Source: Candidatus Martarchaeota archaeon | GTDB lineage: Archaea > Micrarchaeota > Micrarchaeia > Micrarchaeales > CABMGC01 | Assembly (NCBI GenBank): GCA_023485825.1 | Contig: JAMCZF010000005.1 | Span: 1-12,930 of the forward strand | DNA: 12,930 nt | Direction of reading: 5' to 3' | Shown here: positions 4,602 through 10,163 of the stretch, one piece after another | Position numbering within the stretch: position 1 is the stretch's first letter | Layout of the letters: every line of letters begins with the position of its first letter | Made by a program: the position numbers and the translations under genes | The notes under the pieces: generated by a model | What the model saw: the letters and a program-made list of their open reading frames with translations, nothing else | Databases searched by the model: none | Told to the model about the DNA's origin: nothing

Positions 4602-7250
4602 ATGATAGAATACTGCACTTCGCCGTACAGCAGGGAGGAGAGCCTCGACTGCCTCAACCCGTTCATAAGGAAGTGGTTCGAGGGCAAGTACAGCGAGCTC
4701 ACCCCGCCGCAGCGGTACTCCTTCAAGCTCACCAAGGAGGGGAAAAACATTCTCATAACCGCCCCTACTGGCTCTGGCAAGACCTTCTCGGCTTTCACGG
4801 GCATTCTCAGCGACCTGATGGACATGTCGGTTGAGGGCAAGCTGGAGGACAAGATATACTGCGTGTATGTATCGCCGCTGCGTGCGCTTAACAACGACAT
4901 ATACCGGAATCTCAGCGGGCCATTAGAGCAGATATTCTCCAGGATAGCCCTGCCGCTGAAGAAGGTCACCGTGGGAATACGCACCGGGGACACGCCGCAA
5001 AAGGACAGGCAGAGGATGCTGAAGAAGCCCCCGAACATACTCGTGACGACTCCGGAGAGCCTTGCAATAATACTCAACTCCCCGAGGTTCATGGAGAACA
5101 TGATGTCGCTCAAGTACCTGATAGTGGACGAGATACACGAGCTGGCGAACAACAAGCGCGGAGTGCACCTGTCGCTGTCGGTGGAGCGCCTCTGTGACAT
5201 GGTCGGCAGAGACTTCATGCGCATAGGCCTCGGGGCGACCCTGAACCCGCTTGACGAGGCCGCGAGGTTCCTCGTGGGGCACAGGGACGACGGTGCCGAA
5301 CGCGACTGCATGATCGTAGACGCAACGTGGGACAAGAACATGGAGTTCGGGGTCATGTGCCCCGTGGCCGATATCGTCAACGAGAGCGACGAAAAGGTCG
5401 AGAACTCCATCTACAAGAGGATAAACGATGTCATTACCGAAAACAAGACCACGCTCGTATTCACCAACACGCGCAGCGGCACCGAACGCGTCGTGTACAA
5501 TCTTGTCAAGAGGTTCAAGTACGGGGAGGAGAGCATAGCAGCGCATCACGGCTCACTTTCCAGGGAGGTCAGGCTCGGCGTCGAGGAGCTCCTGAAGAAG
5601 GGCAAGCTGCGCGTTGCAGTCTCATCGACAAGCCTGGAGCTTGGCATAGACATAGGCAGCATAGACAACGTGATCCAGATAGGATCGCCCAAGAGCGTCG
5701 CGCGCGCAATTCAGCGCTTCGGAAGGAGCGGACACAGTTTCAAGGATACAGCAAAGGGCGAGATAATAGTTACGAACCGCGACGACCTTGTCGAGTGTTC
5801 GGTAATGCTGGATGCCGCGAAAAAAAGGCACATCGATTCATTCAGGGTGCCGAGGAACGCGCTGGACGTGCTCGCGCAGCACTTGGTCGGCATGTCGCAG
5901 AACAAGCGCTGGACAGTGGACGAGGCGTACTCGCTCGTGCGTCACGCCCACCCGTACCACTCCCTCGACAAGAAGGACTTCATGTCGCTGCTCGAGTACC
6001 TGTCGGGGATGTTCGTGGGCCTTGAGAGCAGGAGGGTCTATGCAAAGATATGGTATGACGAGAAAGAGCGCGCCTTCGGGAGGAGGGGCAAGCTCACAAA
6101 GCTAATATACTTCATGAACATAGGCACCATACCGGATGAGGTCGCCATAGACGTCATGAACCGCGAAAACAAGTGGATAGGCAGCATAGAGGAAGAGTTC
6201 CTCTCGAGGCTGAAGCCGGGAGACGTATTCGCCCTGGGGGGCAAGATATACCGCTTCGAATACGCCAAGGTGATGAAGGCATACGTCAGCGATGCAGCCG
6301 GCCAGGTCCCAACCATACCGCCGTGGTACTCTGAGCAGCTGCCGCTTACGTACGAGCTTGCGGTCGAGATAGGAAAGTTCAGGGAAGCCCTGTCCTCTGC
6401 AATGCAGGGCAGGCTGAAGAAGAGCCACGCTGCCAAGATATCAAAGAACACCCTCATGCCGGACGCAAAGGCGCTCGGCATACTAGACAGTATGCCGATA
6501 GACAAGAACGCAAAAAGCTCCATATTCCACTATTTCGCAGAGCAGCTGCTCTTCGCCAAGCACGTCCCCAATGACAGGCTTGTGCTCGTCGAGAGGAGCC
6601 GCGACGACGAGAGAACCCTTGTGATATTCCACTCGCTGTACGGCCGCAGGGTCAACGATGCGCTTTCAAGGATATTCGCCATAACGCTCGGCGACGAGTC
6701 GAATTCCGATGTAGCGGTAAACGTGAACGACAACGGCTTCATACTCGCTGTTCCGCTCTCCAAGAAGCTGTCAGGCAGGGACATAGACAGGATGGTGCGC
6801 AGTGCACTGGAAGCGGACATGGAGCACACCCTGAAGAGCAACATACGGAGGACGGAGATGCTCCGGAGGCGCTTCCGCTACAACGCTGCGAGGAGCTTCA
6901 TGATACTAAGGAACTACAAGGGCAAGAAGATAAGCGTGAGGAAGCAGCAGATAAACTCGCAGCTCATATTCAAGGCTGCCGAGGAGATAAACCCGAATTT
7001 CCCAATAATAAAGGAAACCTACCGGGAGATATTCGAGGATGTGATGGACCTCCCGAGGGCGAAGGGCATAATGGACGGGCTGAAGTCCGGATCCATAAAA
7101 TACAAGGTCATAGAGACTGACGTGCCGAGCCCGTTCTCGCACATGCTTGTGACAATGGGCGAGTCAGACGTCATAATGATGAAGGACAGAAGAAAGCACA
7201 TAAGAGAGCTGCGCAGGCAGGTGCTGTCAAGGATAAGGAAGGGTGCGTAA
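4602..7250 (+). CDS. lhr: Lhr-family superfamily 2 DNA/RNA helicase
   Basis: An 882-residue ATP-dependent helicase; the family moves 3' to 5' on single strands and unwinds DNA and RNA:DNA duplexes in repair. The motifs are complete and in order: Q-motif LTPPQ (33-37), Walker A APTGSGKT (54-61), SPLRAL (91-96), TTPES (149-153), DEIH (176-179), GAT (211-213), HHGSLS (315-320), SLELGIDIG (344-352) and QRFGRSGH (371-378). The C-terminal half carries the Lhr-specific signature: IPxW at 572-575, YGRRVN (680-685) and PSPF (842-845), as in the DEAD/H-associated domain. The length matches the Lhr core without the long bacterial C-terminal extension. The ATG at 4602 is the only start after an in-frame TGA at 4575. 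It is first in an operon, overlapping the next gene by eight bases. Assignment to a specific archaeal Lhr subgroup is not possible by eye. Confidence 0.93.
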   Translation: MIEYCTSPYSREESLDCLNPFIRKWFEGKYSELTPPQRYSFKLTKEGKNILITAPTGSGKTFSAFTGILSDLMDMSVEGKLEDKIYCVYVSPLRALNNDIYRNLSGPLEQIFSRIALPLKKVTVGIRTGDTPQKDRQRMLKKPPNILVTTPESLAIILNSPRFMENMMSLKYLIVDEIHELANNKRGVHLSLSVERLCDMVGRDFMRIGLGATLNPLDEAARFLVGHRDDGAERDCMIVDATWDKNMEFGVMCPVADIVNESDEKVENSIYKRINDVITENKTTLVFTNTRSGTERVVYNLVKRFKYGEESIAAHHGSLSREVRLGVEELLKKGKLRVAVSSTSLELGIDIGSIDNVIQIGSPKSVARAIQRFGRSGHSFKDTAKGEIIVTNRDDLVECSVMLDAAKKRHIDSFRVPRNALDVLAQHLVGMSQNKRWTVDEAYSLVRHAHPYHSLDKKDFMSLLEYLSGMFVGLESRRVYAKIWYDEKERAFGRRGKLTKLIYFMNIGTIPDEVAIDVMNRENKWIGSIEEEFLSRLKPGDVFALGGKIYRFEYAKVMKAYVSDAAGQVPTIPPWYSEQLPLTYELAVEIGKFREALSSAMQGRLKKSHAAKISKNTLMPDAKALGILDSMPIDKNAKSSIFHYFAEQLLFAKHVPNDRLVLVERSRDDERTLVIFHSLYGRRVNDALSRIFAITLGDESNSDVAVNVNDNGFILAVPLSKKLSGRDIDRMVRSALEADMEHTLKSNIRRTEMLRRRFRYNAARSFMILRNYKGKKISVRKQQINSQLIFKAAEEINPNFPIIKETYREIFEDVMDLPRAKGIMDGLKSGSIKYKVIETDVPSPFSHMLVTMGESDVIMMKDRRKHIRELRRQVLSRIRKGA

Positions 7251-7998
7251 TTTGCGGATATTCGAAGGCGTAGAGGCCCTGGACGGCCTTCCGGTGCTCC
7301 ACATAAGGGACCTGAACGCCCTGGCATGCTCTGACCTGCACCTCGGCTACGAGGGGAGAATGGCCGACAGGGGCGCCTTCCTGCCAAAGGTGAACCTCAG
7401 GCATATCAAGGACATCCTAAGGCGGGCGAACGAGAAGGCGCATGCTGACGTGATAATAATAAACGGCGACGTCAAGAACGAGTTCTCGACCGTGCACACG
7501 GACGAGCTGAATGAGTTCATCGAGCTCGCCGGCTTCCTTGCCAAAGACCTTGGAATCAGTAAGATAATAGTGGTCAAGGGAAACCACGACAACTTCATAA
7601 ACAGGATGACCTGGAGGGAGGGCATCGAGGTGCACGAACAAGAGTTCCTGGCCGACGGGTTCCTGTTCTTCCACGGCGAGAAGCTGCCGAGGTCGCACGC
7701 AGAGACCATGGTGATGGGCCATCTGCACCCGGCCATAACTGTCTACGATGATGTGGGCGCAAGGGAGAAGCTCAGGTGCTTCCTGTCAGGGTCCACGGCA
7801 GGCGGAAGCAGGCTCGTCGTGCTCCCTGCGATAAGCTACTTCGCAGAGGGCGTAAGCGTTAACCTTGAGGGCGTCTCCGGCATAGCACCAATATTTAAGA
7901 GGCATGCTGACATCGATAAGATGAAGGCGCTCTGCATAGGCGAGGGCGAGACCCTCGGCTTCGGGAGCGTCGGGGAGCTGAAGGGCATAGAAAACTAA
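7243..7998 (+). CDS. Calcineurin-like metallophosphoesterase, SbcD/Mre11-related (PdeM-like)
   Basis: A 251-residue enzyme of the binuclear-metal phosphoesterase fold. All five metal and catalytic motifs are present: SDLHLG (30-35; D31, H33), NGDVKNE (74-80; D76), GNHD (113-116), FFHGE (142-146; H144) and GHLHP (159-163; H160, H162). Size and motif spacing fit the archaeal SbcD-related phosphoesterases and the bacterial PdeM group linked to Lhr and DNA ligase, so a nuclease or nucleotide phosphodiesterase role is likely; the substrate is unknown. The start is uncertain: GTG at 7243 overlaps the helicase stop by eight bases and a TTG at 7252 lies just after it, with the purine-rich GGAAGGG (7237-7243) available to the latter. 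Either arrangement implies translational coupling to the helicase. The RNase H gene follows nine bases later. Confidence 0.88.
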   Translation: MRNLRIFEGVEALDGLPVLHIRDLNALACSDLHLGYEGRMADRGAFLPKVNLRHIKDILRRANEKAHADVIIINGDVKNEFSTVHTDELNEFIELAGFLAKDLGISKIIVVKGNHDNFINRMTWREGIEVHEQEFLADGFLFFHGEKLPRSHAETMVMGHLHPAITVYDDVGAREKLRCFLSGSTAGGSRLVVLPAISYFAEGVSVNLEGVSGIAPIFKRHADIDKMKALCIGEGETLGFGSVGELKGIEN

Positions 7999-8002
7999 GG
8001 GA
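7997..8002 (+). promoter_or_regulatory. Shine-Dalgarno-like site of the RNase H gene
   Basis: AAGGGA overlaps the stop codon of the phosphoesterase gene and lies five bases before the ATG at 8008. It fits re-initiation within the operon mRNA. Confidence 0.4.
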
Positions 8003-8007
8003 ATCGC

Positions 8008-8484
8008 ATGCTGATACACGCATATACCGACGGCGCATCACGGAGCAATCCCGGCAAGAGCGCATCAGGCTACGCGCTCTTCGAGGCGGGGGAACGCATG
8101 CTGTACGCTAAGGTGTTCTTCAATGGCATAAGGACCAACAATGTAGCGGAGTACATAGCCTTCATAGCCGCAATGGAGAAGATAGAGGAGCTATACGGCC
8201 ACGACAACGAAGTCCATGCGTTCACTGACAGCATGGTAATGGCAAAGCAGATAACAAGTGAGTACAAGACAAAGGCGCCGGCGCTGCGAACCTTCAACCT
8301 CAAGGCCAAGATGGTGGCGCGCATGTTCAACTCCTTCACCATAACGCATGTGTCCCGCAGAAACAGCCGCATCGCTGCGGTCGATTATGAGCTGAACAAG
8401 CTGCTGGATTATGTGGAAAATGCCGGCACACTGCCCGGCGATGAATACAGGTACGATCCCGCCGCGCGCAAACCGCGCCGGTGA
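8008..8484 (+). CDS. rnhA: Ribonuclease HI-like protein
   Basis: A 158-residue RNase H fold protein that should cut the RNA strand of RNA:DNA hybrids. The four catalytic acids are in their usual places: D8 in YTDGASRSNPG, E49 in TNNVAEY, D74 in TDS and D126 in VDYELN, which replaces the common AD-x-x-AN. The DGASRxNPG and TNNxAEY motifs are typical of the short archaeal and bacterial type 1 enzymes without a hybrid-binding domain. The last 25 residues are a basic, proline-containing tail. It is third and last in the operon with the Lhr helicase and the phosphoesterase, an arrangement that suggests a joint job on R-loops, primers or repair intermediates; this is inferred from context. Archaea more often carry RNase HII, and none is visible here, so this could be the cell's second hybrid nuclease. 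Confidence 0.88.
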   Translation: MLIHAYTDGASRSNPGKSASGYALFEAGERMLYAKVFFNGIRTNNVAEYIAFIAAMEKIEELYGHDNEVHAFTDSMVMAKQITSEYKTKAPALRTFNLKAKMVARMFNSFTITHVSRRNSRIAAVDYELNKLLDYVENAGTLPGDEYRYDPAARKPRR

Positions 8485-8525
8485 GCAGCAGAGTGCGAAA
8501 ATACAGCTGTGACACGAGGCAAAGG

Positions 8526-8532
8526 ATAAATA
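8526..8532 (+). promoter_or_regulatory. TATA box of the TPR-AAA+ gene
   Basis: ATAAATA, centred at 8529, with the transcription start expected near 8555. The leader would be under ten bases for the ATG at 8562. It separates this gene from the helicase operon, which ends 77 bases upstream. Confidence 0.45.
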
Positions 8533-8561
8533 CCTTGACTCAAAGATAATATGTGTTTGAG

Positions 8562-10088
8562 ATGGCAGCAGGCAAGTCGGAGAACCAGTCGCAGCGCGGC
8601 AGCACAGGCAGCGCAGAGGCGAAGAACTTCTATACAGAGGCGGGGAAGTCCTTCGAGCAGAACGACTTCGAGAAGGCGATAATACTTTACACGAAGGCCA
8701 TAGACGCTGATCCAAACTATTCGAGCGCCTACTTCAACCGCGCCCTGTCCTACGCAATACTGAACAAGTACACCGAGGCGACCCGCGACGCGGAGAAGGT
8801 TCTCAGCATCGAGCCGGACAGCTATGACGCGCCATACGTCATGGGCATAATATCAGAGTACCAGCACGACTACAGGGGCGCAAAGGAATGGTACGAGAAA
8901 GCGCTGTCCCTGAATCCGAATTACGAGCAGGCCAAGGCAAGGATCGAGCAGCTCAAGAGCAAGCTCACGCAGGAGGGCGGCGCACCTGCCGCAGGGCCAT
9001 CGCCATCAGGCAGCGGCGTTGCGACAAAGTCCCATGGTGAGAACACCGACACCGTGGTGGAGGAGGGCCAGATAAAGAAGGTAAGGTGGCACATCTCCAA
9101 CATAAGCTTCAAGGACGTGGTGGGCATGAAGAAGGAGAAGAAGCTCATCTACGAGAACATAATCCTCGCAATCAAGAAGCCCGACCTCCTGCGCGCGTAC
9201 GGCAAGAAGCTCGGCCTCGGCGTCTTGTTCTACGGCCCGCCCGGCTGCGGCAAGACATACTTCGTCAACGCGATCGGCGGCGAGACCGGCTCCAAGGTCA
9301 TAATCGCCAGGATAAACGAGATAGTGGACATGTACGCAGGAAACACCGAGAAGAACATGCACGCGATATTCGAACAGGCGCGCAAAAACACCCCGGTTGT
9401 CATATTCTTCGACGAAATCGATGCTCTGGGGCAAAAGCGCGCCGGCGAAGGCGCCGGCGGCGGAGAGCAGAGCTCATACATGCGCATGGCCGTAAACCAG
9501 TTCCTTCAGGAGATGGACGGCGTAGAGAAGAACCCCGAGGGCATATTCGTGATAGGCGCGACAAACCAGCCATGGGATGTGGATCCTGCCCTCAAGCGCA
9601 GCAAGAGGTTCGGCGAAGCTATATACATACCGCCGCCGGACTACAGGACAAGGAAGGCGGCGCTGATATACAACACGCGCAAGATGCCGCTCGGTCACAT
9701 AAACTTCGGCAGGCTGGCGCGCGCAACCATGGGCTTTTCGCAGGCAGACCTAGAGGAGATATGCGACAAGGCGGCTCTGATACCGGCTGCGGAGGAGGAC
9801 AGGACCGGCAGGAAGCGCAAGATAACAATGCGCGACTTCCTGAAGATGATAAAGATGCACGGCAACACCCTTGACGAATGGTATGCCATGGTCAAGAAGA
9901 GCATAATAAGCAAGACGGAAACGCAGATAGTGGACGGGAAGAAACAGACGACGGTGAAGGAGGGCAAGCTGAGCCCGGAGGAGAAGAGCAGGTACAAGGC
10001 CATGATAAAGGACGTGAAGAGGAACAGCAGCTCATTCTACAAGTTCGTCAGGAGGGTGGTGAGGTCCTTCTCCCTGAGGGTCTTCTGA
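8562..10088 (+). CDS. TPR-domain AAA+ ATPase (Cdc48/Vps4-like class)
   Basis: A 508-residue cytoplasmic ATPase. Three consecutive 34-residue TPR units occupy 18-51, 52-85 and 86-119, each ending in Pro, followed by a capping helix to about 135. A Gly/Ala/Ser/Pro linker leads to one AAA module: Walker A GPPGCGKT (225-232), pore-loop region around Y258, Walker B FFDEID (282-287), sensor 1 GATN (332-335) and an arginine finger at R349 in KRFGE. The second arginine usual in Cdc48-type RFDR is Glu352 here. A basic helical tail of about 65 residues closes the protein. The TPR array probably recruits substrates or partners that the ATPase then unfolds or disassembles; the target is unknown. The three-helix MIT domain of Vps4 is a partial parallel, but these are TPRs. 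A GTG at 8553 would add three residues; I chose the ATG from the promoter position. Confidence 0.9.
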   Translation: MAAGKSENQSQRGSTGSAEAKNFYTEAGKSFEQNDFEKAIILYTKAIDADPNYSSAYFNRALSYAILNKYTEATRDAEKVLSIEPDSYDAPYVMGIISEYQHDYRGAKEWYEKALSLNPNYEQAKARIEQLKSKLTQEGGAPAAGPSPSGSGVATKSHGENTDTVVEEGQIKKVRWHISNISFKDVVGMKKEKKLIYENIILAIKKPDLLRAYGKKLGLGVLFYGPPGCGKTYFVNAIGGETGSKVIIARINEIVDMYAGNTEKNMHAIFEQARKNTPVVIFFDEIDALGQKRAGEGAGGGEQSSYMRMAVNQFLQEMDGVEKNPEGIFVIGATNQPWDVDPALKRSKRFGEAIYIPPPDYRTRKAALIYNTRKMPLGHINFGRLARATMGFSQADLEEICDKAALIPAAEEDRTGRKRKITMRDFLKMIKMHGNTLDEWYAMVKKSIISKTETQIVDGKKQTTVKEGKLSPEEKSRYKAMIKDVKRNSSSFYKFVRRVVRSFSLRVF

Positions 10089-10113
10089 CGAGGGCAGTTT
10101 CATTCGCAAATGC

Positions 10114-10120
10114 TTAAATA
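10114..10120 (+). promoter_or_regulatory. TATA box of the giant repeat protein gene
   Basis: TTAAATA, centred at 10117, about 26 bases before an expected start at 10143 and 47 before the ATG at 10164. The leader would be about 20 bases and has no clear Shine-Dalgarno site. Confidence 0.55.
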
Positions 10121-10163
10121 CTATGCAGTTGTATTGCTATCATTATAATGGCGGGCCGTCTAA

